Positions 24,251-32,880 of a stretch of DNA of 38,624 nucleotides are shown one piece after another; position 1 is the first letter of the stretch; each line of letters opens with the position of its first letter. The DNA is taken from NCBI GenBank assembly GCA_902826835.1, contig CADEGH010000046.1, forward strand, positions 1 through 38,624, given 5' to 3'. A program made the translations under genes and the position numbers. The notes under the pieces were generated by a model, which had not been told where the DNA came from, did not search any database, and was given only the letters and a program-made list of their open reading frames with translations. The stretch is from an uncultured bacterium (lineage in GTDB: Bacteria; Planctomycetota; GCA-002687715).

Positions 24251-27200
24251 ATGCCACGTGTTTTGGTGGGAGGTTTGATCGCTCTGTCTCTGCTCGTAGT
24301 CGGGCGGGAAGGCCGGGCTCAAGCCGAGTTCGTCAATTTCGAGACGCCACAAACGAAACCGATTGCCATTGCGAGTTTCGGGACTGGTGCTGCCGCCAGA
24401 GACTTTGTCTTGGCGTGCAATACGCCCGACAATGCGCTCTGGATTTACGAAGCCGCTCCGCCCCACGCATTGGTGCGCCGCATTCCCACCGGCCTCGGGC
24501 CGGGAACGGTACGCTATCTGCCAGAGGTCGCCAGCACGACCCAGGGCCGGGCCTACGTCTGCAATTTCGACGGCGACTCCGTGTCGGTGATCCACCTCCT
24601 GTTCACAGCACCCAACACCCTGGTGGCGACGCTCGAACGCACCGTTTGGGTGGGTGACGAGCCGGCGGACATCGCGTTCACCTCGGACAATCTGTACGGG
24701 CTCGTGACCCACTCGACCCGTAGCTCCGTCTCCTTCTTCAACATCCCCTCGATGGTCCCCATGTTCCTGAACGCGTGGGCGACCGCGCCACTGCCGGAGG
24801 CGCGAGCCCTGAAGTCTCCGCGCGGGGCCGCGTTCCTGCCCGGGCCGACCGGGGACCGCTGGTTCGTCCTCAATTTCCTGAGCGACGACATGACCACCAA
24901 CAACCCGCCCGTCGTGTTGCCCTACGACGCCGACATGATGTTCCTCGATCCTCAATTGCCCGGCGCCTACCGGGTCCAGGGCGGGATGGGCACGACCCAC
25001 CACAACTTCGCGGTGACGGCCGACGGAACGAGATTGTTCGTAGTCGGCACTCGTGCCAAGAACGACCCCCGCAATGTCGCGAATCGGACCGAAGCTACGG
25101 TCGCCCAGATGCCCCTCGGCTTCGTCGAGAGCCACGTGTGGGTCGTGGACTGTCCCCCGGGTGTCGAACCCGCGGTCGCCCCCGAGGCGCCGCGGGATCA
25201 AATCGGCCAAGGACTCCCGGTTCCTCTTTGGCAGAGCTTGAACCTCAACCACGACTACACCATGTCCTCGGACACTCCGGTGTTACCCGCCGATGCGCTC
25301 GCCCAGCCGACCGATGTCGTGCTGATCGAGAGCGGAACTCCGGACAACACGCCCGATGCCCTCGTGATCACGGCCTTCCACAGTGATCTCGTGGCCTTCC
25401 TCGAGCCGGACAACAACGTGGACGGGGGCTGGGCGATCACCCGCGTACCTCTCCATGCCGTCAACACTTCGCTCGGTTACAGCATGATCGGACCGCGCGG
25501 ACTCGCGTACTCCAAGGTCGCCGCCGACCCGGGCTCTGCCGCTGGCCTCGTCTTTGTCATGAATCGACTCGACAATTCGATCTCGATCGTCAATCCGCAC
25601 ACGAAGGCGCTGGCCGCGACGGGCTTCTTCCGCATGCAGGATCCGACGCCACGCGTCATTCGCGAAGGGCGGGAGTTCCTCTACGGGGCCAAACACTCCG
25701 GGTCGAAGATCGTCTCGTGTGCCTCGTGCCATATGGATGGTCGCACGGACGGCCTCGGCTGGGACCTGAGCTCCCCGACCGACACTCCCGCGATCCCTTC
25801 GTGGGCCAATGACGCGCACGGACTGCCCGGCCCCCCGACCAACTTCCCCACCCCCAAGGGAGTCATGGTCACTCAGACCCTCCAAGGGCTGGTCGAATTC
25901 CCCATCGAAGGGCCAATGCAGATCTTTGCCACCAGCGCGCCCTACCACTGGCGGGGTGATCGCGGAGTCTTCCAAGACTTCAATGGGGCTTTCTCGAGCC
26001 TCCTCTCCGGGCCGGGACTTTCCACTACCAACATGGACAAGTACACCGCCTTCATCAACACCATCGTGCATCCGCCGAATCCGGAGCAGCCGCTCGACCG
26101 CAGCACTCCCGGCGTCATCGATGCGGTGGTCTCGAATCCGAGATTCGGCAGCTCCGAGCTCTTTGGTCAGCAGCTCTACCACACCGTTTCCCTGGCCTCG
26201 ATGGGCCAACGTGCCTGTGTCGATTGCCATTCACTCCCGGACGGCAGCAACAGCCGACTCACGCTGATCACGACTCCGAATCTCTTCGTCCCGGTGCCAT
26301 TCTCTCCCATGGAGACGGCGGAAATTCGCAACGTGTTCCAGCGCGAGGCTTTCATGCACACGAGCATCAATGCGATCTTCGCACCGGGAAATCCGCCCAG
26401 CATGGCCGCATGGCCGGACCGGATCAAAGGCGTGTTCGGCCTCCTCCACGAAGGACAGTCACTGCCGGGAGGGGCGCCCTTCTCCGGATCGATCGACTCG
26501 TTCCTCTCCGCCGTCTTTGGCCTGGATATGCCGGGCCCGGCCGGCAATCCGGACCAGGAACTGCAAATCGAAGCGATCATCCAGTACGTCCGCCACCTCG
26601 ATTCCGGAGTCGCGCCGGCGATCGGTTACGCCAGCACGTGGACTCCAACAACTTCCGGAGGCGCCGCCAATACCTTCAATATCCTCGAGAACCAGGCGAA
26701 CGAGGCCAACCTCGGCTTGATCGCCTACACGCGCAACGGCACGACCGAGCGGGGTTATTACTGGGATGTGCTCGCCCAGCAGTATCGCGAGGAGGGCACC
26801 GCCAATCTCGTCAGCCGGGCGACTCTCCTCACCAATTCACTCGTGATTGCCCAAGCGACCCCGGTCGGGTCCGAACGGCGGATGGCCAATTTGAGCGGCG
26901 TCAAGACGGCGACCAGCGGGGCGATCCCCACCAATGTCGTCTTGCAACCCATGGCCCCGATGACCGCGAACAACGAGATCTGGAAGTTCTTCCGCTGGTC
27001 GTTCGCCGACATTCGGGCGCTCAACAACGGCAATCTCTTCCCGAGTACCAACATCCTCTACGAGCTCACCCGCTCCCTCGCGACCGCCGGCTACGGCATC
27101 TCCTCCCGCGTGTTGCCGGACAACCAGACCTACCAGGCCACGGAAGTGTCCGAGCCGCCGCGACGCTTCCGCGTGAGTGCGGACAATCTCCGTCACGGCG

Positions 27201-27538
27201 CTTTCATGGTGCTGGGGGTTCCGCGTCAGCTCCCCCCCACCACCAACATCGACTGGGGGATCTTCCCCCTGTTCCCGACCAACCGCTTCGATGCGAACAA
27301 CCGCCGCATCTGGGAAACCGCGGTCGAGATCGACGTGAAGTGGCAACTTGTGTTCATGAACGGGGGTCCCTACGAGCCGAACATGCTCACGCAGCTCTAC
27401 GGCAATCCGATGTCGACCGGCCTGGTTTTTGACCACGCCAACTGGAACCGGTACCACGTGCAGGTCTTCAACGAAGACCTGACCCCGGTTCCGGTGGTCA
27501 CGCCCTGGCCTCGCCTGACCGTCCAAACCACGCGCTGA
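24251..27538 (+). CDS. Secreted YncE-like beta-propeller with two haem c motifs
   Basis: A 1095-residue exported protein. The signal peptide spans about 1-24. Residues about 25-470 form a propeller of the YncE/YVTN type (for example NFDGDSVSVIHLL and the later NRLDNSISIVNPHT). Two CxxCH haem sites follow: CASCH (490-494) in a YGAKHSGSKIVSC context and CVDCH (656-660). Between them lies the YHWRGDRGVFQDFNGAF segment, which I know from dihaem cytochrome-like proteins of planctomycetes and related bacteria. Such proteins resemble dihaem cytochrome c peroxidase/MauG relatives but with an extra propeller; the reaction is unknown. Residues about 790-1095 have no recognised domain. The ATG at 24251 gives the signal peptide; the upstream in-frame start at 24212 does not. 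It is followed by a strong hairpin and the M14 peptidase. Confidence 0.8.
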   Translation: MPRVLVGGLIALSLLVVGREGRAQAEFVNFETPQTKPIAIASFGTGAAARDFVLACNTPDNALWIYEAAPPHALVRRIPTGLGPGTVRYLPEVASTTQGRAYVCNFDGDSVSVIHLLFTAPNTLVATLERTVWVGDEPADIAFTSDNLYGLVTHSTRSSVSFFNIPSMVPMFLNAWATAPLPEARALKSPRGAAFLPGPTGDRWFVLNFLSDDMTTNNPPVVLPYDADMMFLDPQLPGAYRVQGGMGTTHHNFAVTADGTRLFVVGTRAKNDPRNVANRTEATVAQMPLGFVESHVWVVDCPPGVEPAVAPEAPRDQIGQGLPVPLWQSLNLNHDYTMSSDTPVLPADALAQPTDVVLIESGTPDNTPDALVITAFHSDLVAFLEPDNNVDGGWAITRVPLHAVNTSLGYSMIGPRGLAYSKVAADPGSAAGLVFVMNRLDNSISIVNPHTKALAATGFFRMQDPTPRVIREGREFLYGAKHSGSKIVSCASCHMDGRTDGLGWDLSSPTDTPAIPSWANDAHGLPGPPTNFPTPKGVMVTQTLQGLVEFPIEGPMQIFATSAPYHWRGDRGVFQDFNGAFSSLLSGPGLSTTNMDKYTAFINTIVHPPNPEQPLDRSTPGVIDAVVSNPRFGSSELFGQQLYHTVSLASMGQRACVDCHSLPDGSNSRLTLITTPNLFVPVPFSPMETAEIRNVFQREAFMHTSINAIFAPGNPPSMAAWPDRIKGVFGLLHEGQSLPGGAPFSGSIDSFLSAVFGLDMPGPAGNPDQELQIEAIIQYVRHLDSGVAPAIGYASTWTPTTSGGAANTFNILENQANEANLGLIAYTRNGTTERGYYWDVLAQQYREEGTANLVSRATLLTNSLVIAQATPVGSERRMANLSGVKTATSGAIPTNVVLQPMAPMTANNEIWKFFRWSFADIRALNNGNLFPSTNILYELTRSLATAGYGISSRVLPDNQTYQATEVSEPPRRFRVSADNLRHGAFMVLGVPRQLPPTTNIDWGIFPLFPTNRFDANNRRIWETAVEIDVKWQLVFMNGGPYEPNMLTQLYGNPMSTGLVFDHANWNRYHVQVFNEDLTPVPVVTPWPRLTVQTTR

Positions 27539-27573
27539 TCGCGCACCAAACCGGAAAAGCCGACTCGGTCGGC

Positions 27574-27606
27574 GCGGGTCCGTCGAAGTTCGATTGACGG
27601 ACCCGC
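27574..27606 (+). terminator. 11-bp perfect hairpin after the propeller/dihaem gene
   Basis: GCGGGTCCGTC (27574-27584) pairs perfectly with GACGGACCCGC (27596-27606) around an 11-nt loop, 36 bp after the stop codon. It is a good candidate terminator, although no T tract follows, so it may be Rho-assisted or protect the mRNA end. Confidence 0.65.
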
Positions 27607-27717
27607 CGCAATCGGTTGAACTCTAGGGAGTCGGGGCTTTGGCCGTTCTGCCCCCGGACTCGCCCTCGTTACTCGGGGGCGGGCACACCGAACCCGCTTC
27701 CACCGAGACTCCGCGTC

Positions 27718-30207
27718 ATGACTCGATCGTTGACGATCTGCGTGGCCTTCCTCCTGTTCGCGATCAGCCACCGCGCCCAAACTCCGCCGGGAGCAACCAA
27801 ACTCGTTCGCATCTGGGCTCCCGACTGGTCCACGCTCGAAAATCTGGTGGCCCTGAACGTGGACTTCGCGAGCCACGATCCCGAACTCGGGTGGCAAAGC
27901 GTGATTCTGTACGGCCACGCGGATGAGCAGCGGGTCTTGGCCCACGGCTTCACCATGGAGACGGAGATCGCCGACCTGCGAGCCCACATCGAGAGCGGCC
28001 TGGCCCAGACTGAGGGGGCTTTCCCGGCCCTGGGAACCGGGAGCATGGGAGGCTGGTTCACATTCGACGAAATCGTGGCTGCGTTCGATCAACTGGCCGC
28101 CACTTACCCGGCCCTGGTCGCCCCGAAACAAAGCCTGGGCCTCACTCACGAAGGCCGGGACCTGTGGATGTGGAAGATCTCCGACAACGTGCTCACGGAC
28201 GAAAACGAGCCCGAGGTCGAATTGGATGCCCTCCACCACGCGAGGGAACCCGGTACCGCGCATTCGCTCCTCTATTTCTGCACGCGAATTCTGGAGAGCT
28301 ACGGCCAGGACCCGGAATCGACGGCCCTGATCGACCACCGCGAGCTCTATGTCATTCCCTGCGTCAACCCCGACGGCTACGTGTTCAACCAAACCACGAA
28401 TCCGCTGGGTGGAGGGCTGTGGCGCAAGAATCGGCGCAATAACGGCGACGGCACCTTCGGGGTCGACTTGAACCGCAACTACGGAGACCACTGGGGAGCC
28501 GACAATGTCGGATCGAGCCCCTCGACCAATTCCCAGACCTACCGCGGCCCGTCTCCGATGTCCGAGCCCGAGGTTCAGGCCATCGCCGCGTTTGCCGCGA
28601 CGAGGCAGATCCGAGTCGCCCAAAACGCCCACACTTACAGTGGCTTCCATCTCTACCCGTTCGGCTGGGCGAACAACGTGGCCTCGCCCTCGGCGCCGGC
28701 CTATCAGGAAACGTGCCAGCGCATGTCCTCCGCCAACGGCTACCGCGTCGGAACCGTGCCCGAGCTCCTCTACCTCTCGAACGGTGGCTCGACGGATTGG
28801 TGGGAGGCCACCCACGGCACCCTCGCGATCACCACGGAAATGGGCTCGATCACCGACGGATTCTGGCCGCCCACCGCCCGCATTCTCACGATCGCGATCG
28901 ACAATTTTCCGAGCTTTCACGAGTGGGCGTGGTTCGCGGGCAGCGATGTCCGCTGGCAGTCGCGCACCCTCGCCGAAGTCGTCGGCAACGGGAACGCCTT
29001 CCCGGAGCCCGGCGAGACCTTCGACGTCGTCTTGACCCTCCGCAATCTCGGGCTCGATGCGACTACCACCCCCATCTCCATGACGGTGAGCGCTGCCACC
29101 CCCTATTGCCAAATCGTCGCCGGCGCGAACCCGACGCTCGGCGCCGTGGGTTCGCGGCAAGATTTGAGCTTCACGGTGAGGATCTTGATCGGGACCGACG
29201 CGCCGTTCCCGTCGCCCATCGACCTCGCTCTTGCATTCTCCTTCGACGGAATCAGCCGCAGCGCCCGCGTGCCCATGCTCGCCGGAGTGCCCGCGACCAT
29301 CTTCGCGGACGACTTCGAGAGCGACCAGGGCTGGTCCGTCGGCAGTCCAGAGGACATAGGAACGGGAGCCTGGGTTCGCGTCGACCCGAACAGCACCACC
29401 TTCTCGGGGGTGACCTGGCAAACCGGCGACGACAGCACTCCTGCCCCGGGCACGCGTTGCTTCGTGACCGGCAATGGCACGGCCGGAGGCTCGCCCCAGT
29501 CGAGTGATTGTGATGGCCGAACTACGCTGACCTCACCCCTCCTCGATTTGAGTGGCTGGTTGGAACCCACCCTCGAGTTCCAATTGTGGTTCACCAATGA
29601 CGACCAGGATGACGCCATCACGCTCGACCTTTCAAATGACGCCGGAGCGACCTGGACTCGCGCCCTCGAGGTGCGCGGGCGACGCAATTTCTGGACTCCC
29701 TATCGCGTCCGGATCTCCGACTACCTCGTGCCGTCCAATCAAACCCAGTGGCGATTCCGCGTCGAAGACGTTCCGGAAACCAGCATCACGGAGGGCGCCA
29801 TCGACGATGTCGTGTTGACCGGCTACCCCGCTCGGCTGATTCTCGCCCTGGGCCAAACCGCGCCTCCGGGCGGAACCCTGTCGTTCTCGCTCCAGCAGTC
29901 CCCGCCGACGCCGCGCCCCTACGCCATGTCGCTCTCCTTCACGGCGCTGACCGGCCTTCCCCTCGGGGACGGCCGCCGCGCCGGCATCGACGACAGTCCG
30001 CTGCTCCTTCTGCCGGTTCTCGTCCCATCCGTGTTCGAGAACTTCATTGCGACCCTCGACGCCAACGGCTCGGCCACCCCTCGTATCCACCTACCTTTGG
30101 ATCCCCTCCTCTCCGGCCTCTCCTTCTACTTGGCCGGCCTCTCCCTGAACCCCCTGACTCAATCCCCCGCCGACCTCACCGGCACCCTCCGCCTCACCAT
30201 CCCGTAG
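27718..30207 (+). CDS. Secreted M14-family zinc carboxypeptidase with C-terminal beta modules
   Basis: An 829-residue exported metallopeptidase. After the signal peptide (1-21) there is a short propeptide-like region, and the M14 domain covers about 110-410. The zinc ligands are His174 and Glu177 (HAREP) and His305 (NAHTYSG). Substrate-binding elements include NPDGY (217-221) and DLNRNY (250-255), and Glu374 (TTEMG) is the expected catalytic base. These enzymes remove C-terminal residues from peptides. Residues about 430-530 are a CARDB-like beta domain, about 540-710 resemble a MAM- or jelly-roll-like domain, and the last ~120 residues are the module also found on the sugar dehydrogenase-like proteins. 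The ATG at 27718 places the signal peptide first. A hairpin lies just after the stop. Confidence 0.88.
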   Translation: MTRSLTICVAFLLFAISHRAQTPPGATKLVRIWAPDWSTLENLVALNVDFASHDPELGWQSVILYGHADEQRVLAHGFTMETEIADLRAHIESGLAQTEGAFPALGTGSMGGWFTFDEIVAAFDQLAATYPALVAPKQSLGLTHEGRDLWMWKISDNVLTDENEPEVELDALHHAREPGTAHSLLYFCTRILESYGQDPESTALIDHRELYVIPCVNPDGYVFNQTTNPLGGGLWRKNRRNNGDGTFGVDLNRNYGDHWGADNVGSSPSTNSQTYRGPSPMSEPEVQAIAAFAATRQIRVAQNAHTYSGFHLYPFGWANNVASPSAPAYQETCQRMSSANGYRVGTVPELLYLSNGGSTDWWEATHGTLAITTEMGSITDGFWPPTARILTIAIDNFPSFHEWAWFAGSDVRWQSRTLAEVVGNGNAFPEPGETFDVVLTLRNLGLDATTTPISMTVSAATPYCQIVAGANPTLGAVGSRQDLSFTVRILIGTDAPFPSPIDLALAFSFDGISRSARVPMLAGVPATIFADDFESDQGWSVGSPEDIGTGAWVRVDPNSTTFSGVTWQTGDDSTPAPGTRCFVTGNGTAGGSPQSSDCDGRTTLTSPLLDLSGWLEPTLEFQLWFTNDDQDDAITLDLSNDAGATWTRALEVRGRRNFWTPYRVRISDYLVPSNQTQWRFRVEDVPETSITEGAIDDVVLTGYPARLILALGQTAPPGGTLSFSLQQSPPTPRPYAMSLSFTALTGLPLGDGRRAGIDDSPLLLLPVLVPSVFENFIATLDANGSATPRIHLPLDPLLSGLSFYLAGLSLNPLTQSPADLTGTLRLTIP

Positions 30208-30215
30208 CCTGGCCA

Positions 30216-30234
30216 TGGTCGCCGATGGCGACCA
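30216..30234 (+). terminator. 8-bp perfect hairpin after the M14 peptidase gene
   Basis: TGGTCGCC (30216-30223) and GGCGACCA (30227-30234) pair perfectly with a 3-nt GAT loop, nine bases after the stop, followed by a moderately T-rich stretch. Likely terminator separating this gene from the A2-B2 pair. Confidence 0.65.
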
Positions 30235-30299
30235 GACTCTTCTAATCCGCACATTCCGAATCATCAGACCAAGACTATTCAATTGAGGGAAATCGGAGC

Positions 30300-30328
30300 T
30301 TGACAAAGTAGCTATCAGCCTGTCTAAT
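30300..30328 (+). promoter_or_regulatory. Sigma-70-like promoter of the A2-B2 pair
   Basis: A perfect TTGACA (30300-30305) and TCTAAT (30323-30328, five of six to consensus) with a 17-bp spacer. Transcription would start near 30335, about 18 nt before the ATG. It is a strikingly AT-rich patch in GC-rich DNA. Confidence 0.75.
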
Positions 30329-30341
30329 TATAGGGGCCTGC

Positions 30342-30347
30342 AGGAGG
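30342..30347 (+). promoter_or_regulatory. Strong ribosome-binding site of A2
   Basis: AGGAGG, five bases before the ATG at 30353. Together with the promoter it fixes the start of A2 upstream of the C13 tract. Confidence 0.8.
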
Positions 30348-30352
30348 TTTCT

Positions 30353-32878
30353 ATGCGAAGGTTGAGTTCGTTGCGATGCGTGCTCGTTGCGCTGGCCCTT
30401 TTGGCCCCCCCCCCCCCAATCCTAGCCCAGCTCGCCGTGCCCGGTAGCGTAGGGCTCTACGAGCGCACCTACTTTGGGCGTTTTACCGCACCCGTCGGCT
30501 CCATCAGCAACCCGTTCACTCAGGTCAAGATCACGGCGGTCTTTTCTCACATGATGGGCTCCTTCAGCGTGCCCGTCGTGTGCACGGCAACCCAACCGGA
30601 GCTGCAGTTCCCCATTTGGTTTGCGCCTCCCTACACCGGCGCTTGGTCGCTGAGCTTCACCATCGAAGTCGAATCCACTCCGCCCGGCGTCATCAACCTC
30701 GGGGCAGAAGATCCGGTTCACGATTTCACCTGTCTCCCGAGCACGGCCAAAGGCCCGTGGCGCCCTGCGACTCCCGAGGGTCGCCCCTTCGCGGTCGTAG
30801 AGCCGCAGGGTGACGGCACCGTGGTTTATCGTCGGCCGATGTCAACGACCCTCCTCCACCTCGCCGATCCTCGTTGGCTCAGTTTCCCAGGGTACTACGC
30901 CTATCCTTCCTGGCCCTCCAGCCCTAATCCGTCCTACCTCAAGGGGGACTCGAGTTTTGTCATCAGCATCCTCGACGATGCCGTCGCCCGCGGGTTCAAC
31001 CGGGTGCGCATCGCTCTCAATTACACATCGCAACGCTCCACCCCCCCGGCAGAGATACCGGCCGCTCCTCCCTACTATCCCGCCGTGGACCCCACGGTTC
31101 CCGGCCAGTTCCCGCTCATCCAGTACTCGGCTTTCGCTTTCCAAAACCCGGCCTCGACAACGACCAACACCAAGTACTTCAACGGGACGGGCTCAGCCCA
31201 AACCTGCAATCTCGATTTTGAGCGATTCGATCTCGGGTACTGGAGCCATCTGGAGTGGATCATCGGCCTTTGCAAGGACCGAGGCATCCAGGTGTGCATC
31301 ACCTTGACCCTCAATAGCGGCGGGGGTGCGGATTTCGAAGACCAGTACTTGGCTTCGGCTTTGCCTCCCTTGCCGAGTAACGTAGAGACAGCCGCGGTTC
31401 CACTCTTATCTCCTCAGTTGTTCTTTCAACACCGGTACGACGTATACTACTGGTATGTTATCGGAAGGTTGGGCGCCTTCCCGAACGTGCAGTACACCCT
31501 CATGCACGAATATCAACTTCCCGAGCCCAATGGCTGCTCTATCCCTCTCGGGGCTTCGTGGGGTTGCCCGTACACTGCCGAATGGGTCCGGTGGTTCGGT
31601 CAACGGTTTTCGGAGCGAGAACCCTACCTCAGCCACAATCCCTCCAGCAAGATCGTCACTCTTTGCCCACGCCGCGGGTCACTGTACGCCTCTTTCTGGA
31701 GCGCAACCCCGAACAAGATCGGGTTTTCGACAAGCCCCGCCGTTAACACCGGGGTCAGCCGGCTGAGTGAAAATGTGAGCACGTTCTTGGAGGCAACCGA
31801 CCGGAGCTGGCTCTCTTGCATCGGCCTCCAGCGAGGAGGCGAGATCGGACTATCCAGCATCACCGGCAGTACTGATGAACTCTACGCTTTCAGTGGGTAC
31901 TGGGGCACCGCAAGTAACCCTGTAACCGGCCACCGCCCACGGCTGAGCCTGGGCGGGCTTTACACCCCTTGCCCAATCTTCATCGAGGAAGATTGGGTGG
32001 TTGGCAACACCGCTTTCGACTCGCGGCTTCCAGCGGCCGTCTTTAACAGCCTCGACAACCCATACTGCGTGCGGCCCCAGAGCTTCCTTCACGTTGGGGA
32101 ATTTGCCCCACTGCTGTCGGCAAATCCGGAACTCGTGGATAACCCGTACGCGTTGCCGGGTCTTGCCAGCAACCAGGAGGGAATCGAAAAATGGTCAAGA
32201 GACTATGTCTGGGGCGCCGGCATCATCGCGGGTGCCCATGTCGCTTTCTGGGGGCATCGATACGCCACCTTGGCCCAACCCTTCGGGCTGTTTGAGCCGG
32301 AGGTCGCAATGCAGCCTTACCGGGCCGCGGCCCTGTTCTGTGAACAGGTGGATTGGTGGGACTTTGCTCCGGATCTCACCGTAGTGGTCGGTCAGATCCC
32401 AGCCGCCGGGGATCGACCCTTCCAGGGTACGGTCAATCCCGGAAACCTGGTCGGCAGCGCCATCCCCTCCGCCTCCGGCTGGCGAGTCAATAACCCACCG
32501 CCACCAACTGGCCCCAATTTACCCGCTGGGACCACTCCCCGACCCGCGATCGAGCGTCAGGTAGTGGCGGCAAGGTCGATCGACGGCGGTCCCCCCCGCT
32601 TGATCGTCTACTCGCCAGTGACGGGAGAGCGCGGAGTGGGAGGAGCGCCGCCGGTCTATGGGCCTGCCAGCCTTAGCCTTGACCTGACCGGCTTTCCGGA
32701 TCCAACGACGGTGCAGTACCTCAACCCCTGTACCCTCGAAGCCAGCCCGGCACAGACACTGGGTTTGGGCGCCAACCCTGCTTCGGTTTCCATTCAGCCT
32801 CCTCCCGCCAATTCGGGTTGGCTTGCTCCCCATCATGAGTATGTCGTCTTGGTGAATTTCACCATTGCCGGAGCCTGA
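30353..32878 (+). CDS. A2: secreted apiosidase-like (DUF5060/DUF4038-like) protein, in frame (ON)
   Basis: An 841-residue exported protein, paralogue of A1. The signal peptide (1-26, ending ILAQ) contains a Pro run encoded by C13. Residues about 33-110 form an Ig-like domain resembling DUF5060 (GLYERTYF, NPFTQVKITAVF, APPYTGAWSLSF). Residues about 135-650 are a barrel-like region: ILDDAVARGFNRVRIALNY (205-223), the CKDRGIQVCITLTLNSGG segment (307-324), and YYWYVIGRLGAFPNVQYTLMHEY (365-387), where Glu386 takes the place of the catalytic-type Glu in the NE motif of DUF4038 relatives. PCPIFIEEDW follows near 540. The C-terminal ~100 residues are beta-rich and end in a VNFTIAGA motif. Likely a glycoside hydrolase or its relative, acting outside the cell on an unknown glycan. 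Its stop lies 2 bp before the B2 start. Confidence 0.7.
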   Translation: MRRLSSLRCVLVALALLAPPPPILAQLAVPGSVGLYERTYFGRFTAPVGSISNPFTQVKITAVFSHMMGSFSVPVVCTATQPELQFPIWFAPPYTGAWSLSFTIEVESTPPGVINLGAEDPVHDFTCLPSTAKGPWRPATPEGRPFAVVEPQGDGTVVYRRPMSTTLLHLADPRWLSFPGYYAYPSWPSSPNPSYLKGDSSFVISILDDAVARGFNRVRIALNYTSQRSTPPAEIPAAPPYYPAVDPTVPGQFPLIQYSAFAFQNPASTTTNTKYFNGTGSAQTCNLDFERFDLGYWSHLEWIIGLCKDRGIQVCITLTLNSGGGADFEDQYLASALPPLPSNVETAAVPLLSPQLFFQHRYDVYYWYVIGRLGAFPNVQYTLMHEYQLPEPNGCSIPLGASWGCPYTAEWVRWFGQRFSEREPYLSHNPSSKIVTLCPRRGSLYASFWSATPNKIGFSTSPAVNTGVSRLSENVSTFLEATDRSWLSCIGLQRGGEIGLSSITGSTDELYAFSGYWGTASNPVTGHRPRLSLGGLYTPCPIFIEEDWVVGNTAFDSRLPAAVFNSLDNPYCVRPQSFLHVGEFAPLLSANPELVDNPYALPGLASNQEGIEKWSRDYVWGAGIIAGAHVAFWGHRYATLAQPFGLFEPEVAMQPYRAAALFCEQVDWWDFAPDLTVVVGQIPAAGDRPFQGTVNPGNLVGSAIPSASGWRVNNPPPPTGPNLPAGTTPRPAIERQVVAARSIDGGPPRLIVYSPVTGERGVGGAPPVYGPASLSLDLTGFPDPTTVQYLNPCTLEASPAQTLGLGANPASVSIQPPPANSGWLAPHHEYVVLVNFTIAGA
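30405..30417 (+). repeat. C13 homopolymer within the A2 signal-peptide codons
   Basis: Thirteen C encode four Pro between the hydrophobic core and the cleavage site. With 13 the frame is open. With 12 a TAG occurs about two codons after the tract, and with 14 a TAG follows within about eleven codons. A one-base slip therefore switches the gene off. Confidence 0.9.
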
Positions 32879-32880
32879 AC

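Noticed and set aside
27397..29421. 674-codon minus-strand frame opposite the M14 peptidase
   Set aside because: No motif or start signal; the M14 frame carries all catalytic residues.
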